Made by a program: the position numbers and the translations under genes. From Hyparrhenia diplandra (lineage: Eukaryota; Streptophyta; Magnoliopsida; Poales; Poaceae): a DNA stretch of 64,000 bases. The notes under the pieces are model-generated. The model made no database searches and was not told where the DNA came from. It worked only from the letters and a program-made list of their open reading frames with translations. This document shows, piece by piece, positions 11,369 to 23,704 of the stretch; the stretch's first letter is position 1, and every line of letters starts with the position of its first letter. The stretch lies in the NCBI GenBank assembly GCA_015847255.1, contig JADLZK010004662.1:372001-436000 (forward strand), written 5' to 3'.

Positions 11369-12030
11369 CAATACAATAGAAGAAGAAATATTTGAAATAA
11401 AAGCAATCGTTATGGGCTATGTTACAAACTCCGTCCCGAACACACACACACAAAAAAAAAAAAACAATGACATATATAGAGAAAAAAAAAAAAAAGAATA
11501 GAAATAAAAAGAAAAAGAAATGTACTCCGTCACGAACTCCTCTAATTAGAATGGGAACAAAAAAAAAAAAAAATATATCAAGGACTCCATCACGGACTTT
11601 TCTGATTCACGATCCTAAAAAGACCATGTATTTAGCTCAGAAAATAAAAAGGATATTTACTAATAAATATGGAACACTATGGTCCTCGTTTTCTTATTGT
11701 CGTTAGGTTTTTTTCTTCGGTTGCAACGCATATACATGCTTTACGGTAAAGATTTGCCAACCTTATGGGCTGGGTGGTAAAGATTGCCATGTCATGACTC
11801 AGGCTTCATCTCAAGCGTCCCCTTTATGTGTGTCGCCGAGAAACGTGATTGTGAGAAAAATTTGTGAGGAAAACACGGCTTTCCATAGACAAACATTTAG
11901 GGACATAGGGAGTAAGTGAGACATGAGCGAGTTGCATCTGTAAGACGGTGAAAATATAAATGTCCCCACTGAACCAAGGCCTATTCTCTTGATGGGCTCC
12001 TTTTGAACAGGTAGACGGAGGCCCATTTAA
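11369..12030. other. Intergenic A-rich stretch, no gene seen
   Basis: A-rich runs (11,450-11,600) generate lysine-rich ORFs by composition only. From about 11,960 on there are promoter-like GGCCCA/GGGCTCC motifs ahead of the second MATH-BTB gene. I see no TIRs, splice-supported exons or protein similarity. Confidence 0.5.
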
Positions 12031-12418
12031 GCCTGATGACTAGAAATCAGAGCGAGGCAGTTTCATTTGGGAGATTTGGGCGTACGAATCCACAGGAATA
12101 CAACATCGTCGCCTTGTTCGCCGCCGTCGCCGTCTCCTCCGGCCGTCCTCTCAGGTTCGATCGCCTTCACAACCTCCTTCCATTATCTTCCTCCTCCCTC
12201 CCCCCTCCGATCCCACTCCCGGTCCAGGAATGAGAGAACGGCACCTTCATTCATCAGATCCGTGTCGCGCCGCCGAACCAAGAACCGGGATCGGATCCAC
12301 CGGCCGATTACGCGCGCGCTTGCACATAAAAGATAAATCACCTCTGCATGCTGTCGTCGTGTTAGCAGGTCGCAGGTCCGCCGTCGCCGGCCGCCTCCCC
12401 ACGGCCACGTACGGCAGC

Positions 12419-13581
12419 ATGATGACGACGACCCAAGCGAAGACGGCGTCGGTTTGCCCGCCGCCGGAGACGGCGCAGGGCACGCACGTGTTCGACATCC
12501 TCGGGTACAGCCAGCACCGTGGGATGGGCGTGGACTACTTCATCAGATCCGGCGTCTTCAACGTGGCCGGCCACCAGTGGATCATCTTCTTCTACCCCGA
12601 CGGCCCCGGCGAGAAGGAGGGGGGTCGGGGCCGGCTTCGACTTCGTGTCGGCGTTCCTCCACCTCCCTCAGCACCAACGGCAAGGTGCGCGCCTCCTGCG
12701 ACCTCCGCCTCGTCAACCCGTCCACGGGGGTGGCCACGTCGGTGCACCCGACGCCCCTCGCCATGATGGAGTTGGACCCGGACAAGAATAAGGCTTGCCG
12801 CTGCATGATGTACATCAGCCGCGGCGACCTCGAGGGCACCTACATCAAGAACGACCGCCTCACCATGGAGTGCGTGGTCACCGTCCGGAAGGAGCCCAAG
12901 GTGCCCAAGTCCAGGACCTTCCCCAGCATCCGTGTGCCGCTGTCCAACCTCAAGCGGCAGCTCGCCGACCTGCTGGAGAGCAGGGAAGGTGCCGACGTCA
13001 CGTTCAGCGTCGCCGGCGAGACGTTCGCAGCGCACAGGCTCGTGCTCGCCATGCGGTCGCCGGTGTTCAAGGCGGAGCTCTGCGGCCCCATGAGGGAGGT
13101 GGGGATGGAGACGCGGCCCGTCGTCATCGAGGACATGCAGCCCGACGTGTTCAGAGCGATGCTCTACTTCGTCTACACGGACTCCATGGATCACAACGAG
13201 GATCTCTCCAGAGACTATCACAGCAAGAACTGCGACATGGTCCGGCACCTGCTGGTGGCGGCGGATAGGTACGCCATCGAGAGGCTGAAGCTGATATGCC
13301 AGAGCATCCTCTGCAACAACCTCGACGTGCAGAACGTGGCCACGACGCTGGCCTTGGCTGATCAGCATCACTGCGACAAGCTCAAGCATGCTTGCGTGGA
13401 GTTTATGTGTTGTTCGAATAATGCGCAAGATGTCGTGGCGACGCAAGGGTATATGGATCTCGCCAAAACCTCACCTTCTGTGCTAGCCGATGTAATGGCC
13501 AGGATGAGTAAGATCAACAAAAAGGTTATGACAAAGAGCACTGCAAGCCCAAGATGGATCCATCTGATATATAGTGCCTAG
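12419..13581 (+). CDS. MATH-BTB protein (CUL3 adaptor), two indels in the MATH domain
   Basis: ATG 12419 opens MMTTTQAKTASVCPPPETAQ, a typical grass MATH-BTB N-terminus (TAS..ET..G.H.F.I.GYS). The frame slips near 12,620, in a run of six G, and again near 12,665 (CCTCCCTCAGC). Between the slips the third frame reads FDFVSAFLHL; after them the first frame stays open to TAG 13581. The C-terminal part holds the end of MATH (VRASCDLRLVNP), BTB (ADVTFSVAGETFAAHRLVLA, MRSPVF, YFVYTDS) and a BACK-like start (HLLVAADRYAIERLKLICQS). A 45-bp GT..AG intron could also remove part of the slipped zone, but conserved MATH residues inside argue for indels. AATAAA is at about 13,628. GC is far higher than in the 7.2 kb copy, so this is an older paralogue. 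Confidence 0.85.
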
Positions 13582-14573
13582 CCGTATCAGCTCATGGCCT
13601 AGTTTATCAGTTCTTTAGTGAAATACCAATAAAATTTAGCGACCAAGTTATGTAGTTTTTTTTTTGTGAACAGTTTATTTGATACTGTATTAGCTACTAG
13701 TGGTATCCTAATAAATACTCATATGTTAGCTGTTTGTTTTTTCTGTGTGTGCTTGATGTTTTCTACCATTTTAGAGACACTGCTATTTTTTCAAAACAAA
13801 AACCAACAAAAACTGTACTATTTCTGTCCATGTTTATATATGGCCCGTTTGGTACATTTCGAACTTCTTCACTAAAAAGCTGTTTTGTTAGTTTTAGGCT
13901 TCATAAACAACTCTAATGTTGAAGTTTCGAAATTTGTTTTATGCATCTTATTTGGCTAAACAGCTTCATATGATTGGAAAAGAAACAAAATTACCAAACT
14001 GCCCTTCCCTTTCCCCAATCTCCTTCCCACACACAGCAACCACACACCGACGGGGCCATGACGGAAGTCTGGGAAACAAGATTCCTCGACGGCGAGTGCT
14101 AGAGGTGCGCGGCAAGCTGCGTCTACGGTAGCCGCGTCGCCCCAGGCAGGCTACGTTTCCTCGACGGCCGCGCCGACGGCATGCCCGCGGCAGCAGCCAC
14201 GCCCTTTGGCGACTGCTCCTCTTGCAGTCTGAGCCCGGTAGCGCATCTCCGCGAGCCCCAGTGGCGACGAGGCTCGGCGGCGCATCTCGGCGTGCCTGGC
14301 GGCCGAGCCCTGGCGGCGAGCCCACAGGTTGAGTCCTCCATCCGTTTTCTTGCTTCAGTCCTTCTCCATGCGTGTCCTTGCTGCCGTGCGTGCCTCCGGC
14401 CGTCCGATAGCAGCAGGTTCCTCGAGCGCGGCGTGTGGTCCCGGCGGAGGTGCTCGGCTCCGACGGCTGCGCGAGCTTGGCCGCTCGATCTCCGGCCGCG
14501 GCGGCGCTCTGCGGCAGGCTTCCGTTCTCACAAGTTCCGGTGTTTTGCACATGGTAGGGCCCACAAAAAGAGA

Positions 14574-14645
14574 GGTGAAGCTGCAATAAGGGGAAAAAAA
14601 AATTGGGGACGGCAGTGCCGTACGGACGCCGCGCCTACGAACTGA
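14574..14645. repeat. Left arm of a GC-rich inverted repeat
   Basis: The arm reads GTGAAGCTGCAATAAGG, an A-run, then GGGGACGGCAGTGCCGTACG and CGCCGCGCCTACGAAC. Its inverted partner is at 15,962-16,045, with one mismatch in the last 40 bp. The spacer is 1.3 kb. Confidence 0.8.
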
Positions 14646-15961
14646 TGTAGATGTCTGACGCGCGTGTCCTGGTGGAAATCGTGCGCTCGCGTGGTCAGCT
14701 CGCCTAATCCCGCGGCGCTCGGCTCGAACCCTTGCGGCGGTTCCTTAGCTCCGCTAGATCCTGCCGGCTCCGGGCCGCCCCCGGCCAGACGCGTGACTTT
14801 TTCGAGGCGGCCTTCTCAACGCTAGGTCAGCTCGTGCGTAGCAACTGCAATCCCGACCGCAGCGCCGCCATCGCGCCGCCGCCGCCGCCCTCCGGCTCTC
14901 GGTCGCGCGTATCCCAATCTCCGCTCCCTCGCCATAGTGCCGTCATCACAGTCCTCGATCCAACAGGGGAATAAGCACGGTTGGGCGCGCGAGTCATCGA
15001 CTCAGGTTTGGGTTTTCTTCAAGCTCCTCTGTTCCCTTCAACTCCTTCAAAATTCATGCGGTCATGCCTCCCCTCTCTGGACTCCGGTTGTACTTGCTGC
15101 TCACATGTTGGTAATTGCTCAATTGGTGCTCGCGATTGGGAAATCTGTCTAGTAGTGTTGTCTCAGTGTAGTGTTGTAGTAGTAGGTTTGTGTGTTGTTG
15201 GCCATGCTCGGTTTTGGATGTTCAACATAGCTGGATCCAGGCCGTGTTTAAGCTGTATTAGTTGCTAGTTACCTCCGGAATCTACATCTAGATACATGTT
15301 TGATGGGCTAATTATTGCTGTGTTAGTTACTAGACTGATTGAGCGATCTGATAAGGTTTTGTGTTTCATTTTCGTCGGTTGCAACCCCACAGCGGCATGG
15401 ATGGTGGCGAACGACAGCCAGATCATGTCGCTGCAGCCGGAGTGGTAGGCGGAAAGTACTATTTTTTAACCTGATTTTACTATGTGTTTAGTTGGTGGGA
15501 AAAGGTGGAAAAAACACCGTTAGAATCAAAAGTAATCAGAAGACGTTTCGTTTGTTTGTGGTAAATATTATCCTACCATGGCGTAGAAGGAGCCAAAAGA
15601 ATCGATCGCAAATGGGTGTACATCAAAACTATATAATTAGTTTTTTTATTTACCTACATTTAGTGGTCCATACGATTGCGGTATTTTGATGTGATGGGGT
15701 GAATAGTGAGTTTGTTTTTTCAGTTTCGGCATCTGCACGGAGAATGTCTAACCAGAAGAACGTGGCAGAGGCAAACGCAGCGAGCCAGAGGTCTGTACGG
15801 GAATCATTATCGTGACTTCTTTATCAATGCGGAGCCAAGTACAGCCAACGAGCCAAAGGCAACCCAGCGATCGAGCCGATGGCTGCCTGCCTGCGATGCG
15901 GAGCCGATTGCATGACGGAGCGTACGGACGGGCCTCGCATCCAATGCCGAGATGACACCTC

Positions 15962-16045
15962 AGGTTCGTAGGCGCGGCGTCCATACGGCACTGCCGTCCC
16001 CAATTTTTTCCGCAATAAGTTGCTGTTTTGCAGCTTCACCGTGCG
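15962..16045. repeat. Right arm of the GC-rich inverted repeat
   Basis: This is the reverse complement of 14,574-14,645, with an extra stretch of about 10 bp near the T-run. The two arms could pair into a stable stem. Together they may be the TIRs of a nested element of about 1.45 kb. Confidence 0.8.
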
Positions 16046-16171
16046 CACAGGCTTGTCTCAGCGTGATTTCAAGGAAGTTGAGCAGGGAGCTGATCAGAGA
16101 GCGGGCCGTTTCCCCAGTAAAGCTGTGAAGCCGCTCTTGAAGCAGCTCGTGAAGCGGTGCCAAACGGGCCC

Positions 16172-17596
16172 TATGTATATATAAATATAAATATCTGGTA
16201 CCTGTACAGTCGAACATCAATTTTTCTTATAAACATTACGATCGTGTTTACTGGGGTAAGAGGAGCATTGCACACTAATATATGAATAATATTTTTAAAT
16301 AGCATTGGCACTGTTAATTGGTTTTCTACAGTATTGTATAGTTGAAAAAAATTAGAAACTGAATAAGATGCAGACTGCAATTGAATATACTTAGAGGAAT
16401 AAATATCTTCGTATGAATTTGGCTACCACTACCAGGACCACCACATTTCTGTCGCTGTCGCTAGGCAATCTTCGAAAGATCGATATACCAATTGACTGTT
16501 GTGTGTGATTCTTATATGTGCATTGAGATACTTTGACTCTCTTTTTGAATGATTTATAATTTGGAACAGAGGGATTATATTATATTCACAGCTTTGCGCT
16601 GAAGTTGTGAGGCTAAAATTCATTTTATTCACAAACCATAATCGGAGTGTTGTTCCTATGGTGGTCCACAAGTCAGGATGCAAGCGGGGCGGCGTTGGGC
16701 AGCCCACCACGCGTCCGCATGACCCGCAAGTGTAATGTGAGCTGATGCGGCAGCCCACGTCTCGCCGCTCTCAATTTGTGAGTTGTAGCGGCAGCCCGCA
16801 AAGTGCCGCAACGCACGTTCGCTACTATCTGCTAGAACCGGCCGATCGAACGACCTCCGCCTCCTCGAGGCGCTACGGTCCGAGGCGTGTGCTCCCGCCA
16901 CCGTCTTCGCCATGCAAATGATGGTGCTCGCCTGGACCTCCACACGCCCGTGACACCGTGTCTTCGCCATGGCCGCCGTCAGGCACCACCACTAGGTGCT
17001 GCAACTGCAAGTCTGCAGTAGTGGTAGTACGCGCCGCCGGTCGTCGCTGCCTTGTTCTTCTCCCTTGCGCACAGAGGCGGTGCCGCATCTTCAACGCGCA
17101 GCCACCGAGGCACAGCTCAATGTCGCCGGCTCGCAGCACCGCTTCTTCATGGAGGACTCGTCGTATATATCCATGGACTGATAAGAGCTAATCCTGGCAA
17201 CTCATCGTACGTGGTGGTCTCGTGAAACAACACAAACTAATAATCCTGGCAACTCGCCGTACGTGTGCGTGCCCTCGGTGGTCGGTGCCCTTTGCGGCGG
17301 CGCCTGGTAAGGTGGACGACGCCGCGGCGCGGCAACGACGACTATGCAGCTGCAACGCATGTGGGTTGCGGGTTGCCGCTGGGCATACGTGGGTTGGGGA
17401 CTTGAACCCACCCTGTCTAAAGTGGGCTATCGGCGAGCAGCCCAGCGGGTTAGCGGCACGGGTAGCCCAGCGGGTTGGTGCCAAAGCCCGCCCCAACTTG
17501 CATCGTTATCCACAAGTCAGCCTCAATAAGAGGCGATTGGTCACGGGCTCACGGCCGGACACCGTTGACCGCTACGTAGATAAACGACACATGCAT
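16172..17596. other. Intergenic stretch, no gene recognised
   Basis: AT-rich up to 16,640, then GC-rich to 17,560, with several open frames on both strands that depend on composition. I see no conserved domain. The motif CAGCCCAGCGGGTTAGC near 17,440 recurs once in imperfect form 24 bp later. The stretch could be another captured or decayed gene fragment. Confidence 0.4.
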
Positions 17597-17604
17597 CTCC
17601 AAAC

Positions 17605-18489
17605 CCTAGTTTTTCGAACCGGACCGGAGATCGAACCGGCGAGACCGTCGGTTCAATGGTTCATTGGTCCAACCGTTTAGAACCGGTTGAACCGCCCGGT
17701 CCGATAGTTTTGGACCGTTTTTATCGAACCGGTCACAAATACTTTGAACCGGTATATACATATATGATTAAATTAATAATACAAAGCATTAGTGGTGCAA
17801 AAATAATACACCACTGCGTACAAAAAATAGTACAAAATAATATTATCAAATATTTAGGAACAAATTGGTACAAAATGCGCATAAAAATAATATACAAAGC
17901 ATTAATTAATTGGTCCAAAAATACTTGAAGGGTAATTCAAATAATTTGAATTTTCTTAAATAAAATATTCGATTGTGAAGATCTCACAAAATAATTAGAA
18001 TGGATATATATGTGTGTGTGAAGTTTAGAGCGTGTACGTAAATGTTGTACACAAGTTTTTTTAAAATAAAAAGGCAGCTCTCCACGTTACCAAAGTCAGC
18101 CACGTCTCTGTTCTGCAAAAAAAAAAAAAAAAAAAAAAGTGCCAGTCATGCCACATGCAGCATGCAGGAGGCAGCAACGCACTACGCACGTCCAATTTGT
18201 CCAAGCGCTTAGCGACACTAGGCCCACCTTGGACAGGTGCACAGGCACACAGTCCCACCTGCGAGTCTGAGACACGGACAGTAGCACGCAGCATGCACGC
18301 CACCAATCAGACCGGGGCGGTTCAAACAAAACCGGCCGGTTCGCCGGTTCCACAAAAACCGGCCGGTTTGACCGGTTTCTATCGGTTCAATTGCATGGGA
18401 CGATCTTTTAAGTGAACCGAGCGGTGGAGGCTCTGGTTCGGTCTTTTTAGCGGTCGAACCGCCCGGTCCGGTCGGTTCGAAAAACTAGG
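17605..18489. mobile_element. hAT-like non-autonomous element A, GAACCGG-rich ends
   Basis: The 885-bp element starts CCTAGTTTTTCGAACCGGAC and ends with the inverse GGTCGGTTCGAAAAACTAGG. A perfect 8-bp duplication CTCCAAAC is at 17,597-17,604 and 18,490-18,497, which fits the hAT superfamily. Both ends, over about 150 bp, are packed with GAACCGG/CCGGTT motifs in both orientations, the layout of subterminal transposase-binding repeats. The core is AT-rich with a poly(A) run. No transposase is present. Element B (50,577-51,799) has the same ends. Confidence 0.85.
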
Positions 18490-19553
18490 CTCCAAACGCT
18501 CTAGTCTATGTGGCAACCTCACCAGCCACTTCGTTGAAACATGCCACTCACAGGGCGGACCCGACCGCCGGCGACGCGCGGCAACAAAGGCGGCGCACAA
18601 GCACGAGGTCACAACGCACAGTCTTTAGATGGCCAGACTAGATCTTTATAAGAAACAATGTAATGCTGATAAAATAAAAAATGATGTGTTGAATTACGTT
18701 GATATATATATCAGAATGGAATGGAGATCTATTGCAATTAGAATGGATACACGAAGAGTCTTCGGAATCTGAGGACTTTATTACGGTGGAATCCAGGAAA
18801 AAAAGAAGGGGAAAAAAGAATATAAAGTTGTCTCCTGTCAATAAGAAAAAGACATGGAGAAAACTGCTCCAATCAAGAAAAAAAAAGAAAGGCCTTGTAA
18901 AAGCTGCCTCTGATACAACAACGATGAGTTCGACGGCGTGTCGGTGGCGTCAATTTCATCATGTTCGCATGTGGAGTTTTTGCAGTTTATTCCTTTTTTA
19001 CAAAAGTGATGGGCATGAGGATGACGGTGATGGATGGTGAGATGGCCCTATTCGTTCAGATCGGAGCTTGCGTCCCGTGGCATATCCGTTTGAGATGATG
19101 ATCCTAGATGGTGGAATTTATGGCTTTTTCAATGTTTTTTGTCTCCCATCAATAAAAGGTAGAATAGTTTGGTTTACTTTTATAATGAGAGGATGGAACT
19201 TGCTTTAGTATTAATGGAATTTTTCCTTTGCAAAAAAAAGTCGCCTGCCTCCGATAGAGATCCAAATATCAAGAAAATAAAATGATACAAGGTCTTATAT
19301 GAAAGCTGTAGGGGCCTCGAGAAAAGAAGGGGTTGCTACTTTTCTTATAAATCTTATATCCCGGTATGCTTTTCATTTCATTGGTATACAAGAAACCATG
19401 GTTGAATTTTGTGATGATGCTATTACTAGAATTTTTGATTCTCGAGAAAAATTATCTACGGATTTGTAATCTCGCTAGAGGCAAATCTGGTGGCATCTTA
19501 ATTGAAATCGGGAATGACTTATATGATGTTGGATCCTTCACTTACGGTGACTA

Positions 19554-19813
19554 CTCCCTCCATCTCAAAATAGATGTCATTCTCGCTTCCCGAAAAAGTT
19601 AAAGTTTTCAAAATGCCGGCAATTATATATTAAAATATAAAAATATTTATGTTAAGTAATTAGTATCGTGGGAAAGATCTTTAAGTCTAGGCTTTTTAAC
19701 AAATTTATTTGAAGATTTAAATGTTGCACATATTTTCTACAAACATAGTCAAAGTTGAAAAAGTTTGACCCGGCACGCTTCCCATAGTGACATCTATTTT
19801 GAGATAGAGGGAG
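19554..19813. mobile_element. Stowaway MITE inside the LINE
   Basis: The 260-bp element has perfectly matching ends CTCCCTCCATCTCAAAATAG and its complement ..CTATTTTGAGATAGAGGGAG. TA duplications are at 19,552-19,553 and 19,814-19,815. It interrupts the LINE endonuclease reading frame, so it inserted later than the LINE. Confidence 0.92.
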
Positions 19814-20049
19814 TATATGTTACAACTGAATTTGTGGGATAAATCTATCAAAATCAAGTGGAACTTCTTTGGTTGTTTATGGACCGGCTCAAGAAGAGGA
19901 CAAGACTAATTTCCTTGTGGAACTACCATCTTTCTCGTAATAAAAGCCAAGAACCTCTTATAATAGGAGGAGACTTTAATATCATTAGATATCAATTTGA
20001 GAAAAAAATAAACCAACTGGAATACATAGGCATTCGACATGTCCAACAC

Positions 20050-20207
20050 CGCTTGAAAAGGACCTCTAGCCTAGTGGTTAGAGCACCCGAGTAGCACCCA
20101 GCCAGACACAGGTTCGACTTTCCGTGGGAGCGGATTTAAACAGGTTTGCATTATTAAAAAATTTTAAAAAATAGGCTAGGGTATCCCTTGCTGACTTCGA
20201 AAAAAAA
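20050..20207 (+). mobile_element. p-SINE1-like tRNA-derived SINE inside the LINE
   Basis: The 158-bp insertion has a clear tRNA-like A box (TAGCCTAGTGGTTAGAGCAC) and B box (GGTTCGACTTT) and ends in an A-tract. A 13-bp duplication flanks it: ACATGTCCAACAC at 20,037-20,049 and ACATGTTCAACAC at 20,208-20,220, one mismatch. LINE endonuclease coding resumes directly after it. The head resembles rice p-SINE1, but the A-tail is unlike the T-rich end I recall for that family. Confidence 0.85.
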
Positions 20208-23200
20208 ACATGTTCAACACTCTAATAAGCTTTCATGGCCTTAGAGAAATAGTCATGACAGGAGGGATGTTTACTTGGACTAATAACCAAGAAAATCCTA
20301 CTTTGTTCAAACTTGATGGGATCCTTGCCTCTAAGGATTGGGAGGATATCTTTCCAAATACTATTGTCAAAAACCTACCTAGAGACATATCAGATCATAA
20401 CCCTCTGACTGTTTCTACTGGCACTAGTGTACCTCTTAAACATATCCATTTCAGGTTTGAAAGTAGCTACCTGTGTAACCCAGACTTTCTACATGCTATC
20501 AAAAGAGTGTGGGAAAAACCTCGTAGAGTTAAGTCTACCATGGACAAAATACAACAAAAGCTCAAGCTTATTAAACAATACTTTAAAGGATGGGGGTTTA
20601 ACCTACAAGGAGAATTAAGGAAAAAAAAGAGTGATGGTTAGTGGTGAGTTAGAAAGAATCGAAAATTTGGAAGAAACCATTGGTCTTGATAATGACCAGT
20701 TTCTTGCAAAAATGGAGTTGATCAAAGAAAATATTTCTCTCCTAAAACAAGAGGAGTTGTATTGGTTTTCTTGAAGCAGAGAGCAATGGTTGTTAGAAGG
20801 AGATATCAATACAAGCTATTTTCATAAGATACCTAATGGAAGAAGGAAAAACACCATCATCTCCTTTGAGAATGATGGGACTCTGATTGAGGGTAATAAG
20901 AATCTCCTAGAGCATGCCACAAAGTATTATTCTGAACTATTTGGTCCTGAGCCAGAACATAACATCCATATAGACAAAAACCTATAGGATACTCTACCTA
21001 AAGTATCTCATGAGGATAATAATGAACTTTGTAAACCTTTCTACGAACTTGAAATCAAACCGGCCTTGTTTTCTCTGAGAGAAAAACAAAGTCGCTTTGG
21101 ACTGATAAAATCCCAATAGAGTTCTATCAAACTTGTTGGGATGTTGTTAAAGGTGACATTGTACAGATGTTTATAGATTTCTTTAATGGATTTGTCAACA
21201 TAAGCAGAATCAATTATGGGATTATAACCCCGCTTCTAAAAAAGTTGATCCTTCTATCATTCAACAATATAGGGCAATACGCCTTCTCAATTGCCTATAT
21301 AAACCGATTACTAAGGTTCTTCTTGTCAGATTCAAAAAGGTGGGTGACAATCTTATTCATCATAATTAGGCGCTTTTATGAAGGCGGGAACATCATGAAT
21401 GGTATAATGATCCTTCATGAAGTGCTACATGAAATGAAGAGAAAAAAAAAAAATAGGAGTAATCTTGAAGCTAGACTTCGATAAAGATTATGATAAAGTA
21501 AAATGGAACTTTTCGTTTTGAATGCTTGGAGGCTCGGGGTTTTGATTCTAAATGGTGTGATTGGATACAACAAGTAGTGATAGGAAGAACTGTCGGTGTG
21601 AAAGTAAATGATGAAATAGGTACTTATATCAAAAGTTTTAAAGGAGTCGACGGGGAGATCCTGTCTCCTATCTTATTCAATTTTGTGGTTTGGTGGACTC
21701 ACTAGATTAATTGATAAAGCTCGGTCCAATGGTTTATTTTGTGGATTGATGGAAAATATTGTGAAAAAGATATAACTATTCTACAATACGTAGATGATAC
21801 CATCATATGTCTCAAGCATGACATTGAGGGAGCTAAAACCTCAAAATTTGTTGTTATATCTCTATGAGCTCATATGCGGTCTAAAGATCAATTTTAATAA
21901 GAGTGAGGTTATTGTCATAAATGATGATGGAAACTTAGCCTCTGAATATGCTCACATATTCAATTGTCGATAGGTACCTTTCCTATTAAATACCTTGGGG
22001 GGTATATGTGTCAGTCCATGCGGGCTTCATGTTCTTTGATTGGGCTCCTTTATGTGAAAAAAGCAATAAAAAGCTAGATAATTGGAAAGGTGGGACCATG
22101 TTTGTTCTTTGGTAGGAAGACTCTATAGATACAAGTTTAAGCAATGCTCCCATATATCACATGTCTACATACCTGTTACCTAAGACTATTGTTTACAAAC
22201 TAGACAAAATTAGAAGAACTTTTTTTTCTAGCAAGGAGGAAGGATAAAAAAAGATATCACCTAGTAAAGTGGGTGAAGATTTGTAAGAGCAAAAGAAAGG
22301 TGGTCTTGGCATCAAAGATATCGGGGAAAATGAATATAAGTCTTTTATACAAATGGTTTTGGAAACTAGAAAAAGAAGAAGGTATTGGGCAGACTATTGT
22401 TAATAATAAATATTTGAAAAAAGACTCCATCGCAATGTTAAACTAAGGCAATCAGATTCTCCTATATGGAAAGATCTGATGAAAATTAAGGAAGTCTATC
22501 TTTTTGGCAGGAAAATAATAATTGGTAATGGGAATACAACTCTTTTCGGAAAGACAGAGATGGTTATATGAACAACCAATTGCTAATTTGTACCTACGAT
22601 CATTCAAAATGATTACGCAACCAAATATCACGAGTTGCATAAGTCGAAAAAGGACATATCCTCTGTGACTTTTCGTAGATGGTTGGTTGATATATGGGAA
22701 CAAACAATGGGCTCAAATCTAAAATGATTTGAAGACAATTAACCTTAATACTTTGGAAGATCAATTGATTTGGAGATTTGGTAACAAGAAATCTTTTTCG
22801 GTCAAATCGGTATATGAATGTCTTACAAAAAAAATGATAGTAGCATCTATCATAAAAATATTTGGAAAGGGAAACTACCGCTAAAATAAAAATCTTTCTG
22901 TGGCAAATGTTGTATAATGCATTTGTCACCAAAGACAATATGTTAAAAAGAAATTGGCAGGGGAATCCCTTTTTGTTACTTTTTGTGAAAATGATGAAAA
23001 CTTACAACATCCCTTTTCCATTGTAATTTTGCCAAGGTAGTTTGGGGTACAATTGCAGCTAGCATTGGGGCTAGTAACATTCCAAACTCTTTTAAGATGG
23101 CTGGTCTTGGTGTGAGGAATGGCTACCTAAGTGCAACATGTTTCATCAAGTGGGTATAGCGACCATCTTTTGGGCAATTTGGAAAGCCGAGAAACAAGGC

Positions 23201-23532
23201 TTGTTTTGAAGGAAAACTCATTAAAAATCATATATCTATCATATGTCATGCATGTGCTCTAATGAGGTACTGGGCATGATTATACTCAGAAGAAGAAGTT
23301 TCAAAGTTTGGAATCGACGCAACCATGAAGTTTTCCATGGAGCTACCGAACAAAAAGAACAAAGCAAATATCGGACACCTCTTTGCGGGATGAACAAGGC
23401 GATCAACAAGCATGAAGACAATCGAGGATTGTGAAGAAGATGGAAGAGTCAACCTTTTGTGATCTACTTGGGTGTTAAGGATGTTAACAACCAAAAACTA
23501 AAAAGCTGGCTTACCTATTTGTTCTTGTTTTC

Positions 23533-23704
23533 ATGTTACGATGTTTCTGTTGGGGAGGCATTTGCGGCTCACCGGATCATCCTCGCCGCGATGTCGGTGT
23601 TGAGCGAGCTCTGCGGCTCGGTTAGATCAACGAGAGACATCGACGCGAACACAATAGAAATGGGTGATGATGCCGCTATTGAAGCATTGAAGAAGACAAT
23701 GTAG
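23533..23704 (+). pseudogene. BTB-domain fragment of a MATH-BTB gene
   Basis: A short open frame reads YDVSVGEAFAAHRIILAAMS then VLSELCGSV. This is the opening of the BTB fold with the conserved A-H-R/K-x-x-L-A pattern, and it ends at TAG 23,702-23,704. The MATH domain and most of BTB are missing. About 100 bp further on, 23,815-23,890 resembles the 3' flank of the 40.3 kb copy (CACAATGTCTGCACTTT..TTGAAATTAGGGATG at 41,840-41,905). It is a truncated member of the same cluster, bordered upstream by the LINE. Confidence 0.7.

Larger units (their letters stand above)
13841..16171. mobile_element. Putative TIR transposon with nested inverted repeat
   Basis: The left end GGCCCGTTTGGTAC (13,842) pairs with the right end GTGCCAAACGGGCC (16,157-16,170). 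The flanks TTTATATA and TATGTATA look like a degraded 8-bp duplication. A second, much stronger inverted repeat lies inside (14,574-14,645 with 15,962-16,045). The interior is GC-rich and gene-like (14,100-15,000) with a possible intron, but I recognise no protein and no transposase. It is either a non-autonomous element with captured DNA or one element nested in another. Confidence 0.45.
18640..23470 (+). mobile_element. Degenerate non-LTR (LINE, L1-type) retrotransposon
   Basis: ORF2 fragments occur in order on the plus strand. Endonuclease: FIGIQETM near 19,385, VVYGPAQEED near 19,875, GGDFNI near 19,970, SDHNPL near 20,395. RT: KLDFDKDYDK near 21,470 and the catalytic YVDD near 21,790. 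A C-terminal region follows (WAIWK.., SCMCSNEVL.. near 23,180-23,290). Several frameshifts and stops make it inactive. A lysine-rich segment at 18,700-18,900 may be the end of ORF1. A MITE (19,554) and a SINE (20,050) are inserted in the endonuclease part. Exact ends and target duplication are not resolved. Confidence 0.8.

Noticed and set aside
12620..12668. Short GT..AG intron in the second MATH-BTB gene
   Set aside because: At about 45 bp it is shorter than normal plant introns, and the segment itself encodes conserved MATH residues (FDFVSAFL); two indels explain it better.
12592..13446. 284-codon minus-strand ORF
   Set aside because: Antisense to the well-conserved MATH-BTB coding sequence; high GC leaves it open by chance.
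20055..20130. tRNA-like sequence (TAGCCTAGTGGTTAGAGC)
   Set aside because: Part of the SINE inside the LINE, with 13-bp duplications; not a tRNA gene.
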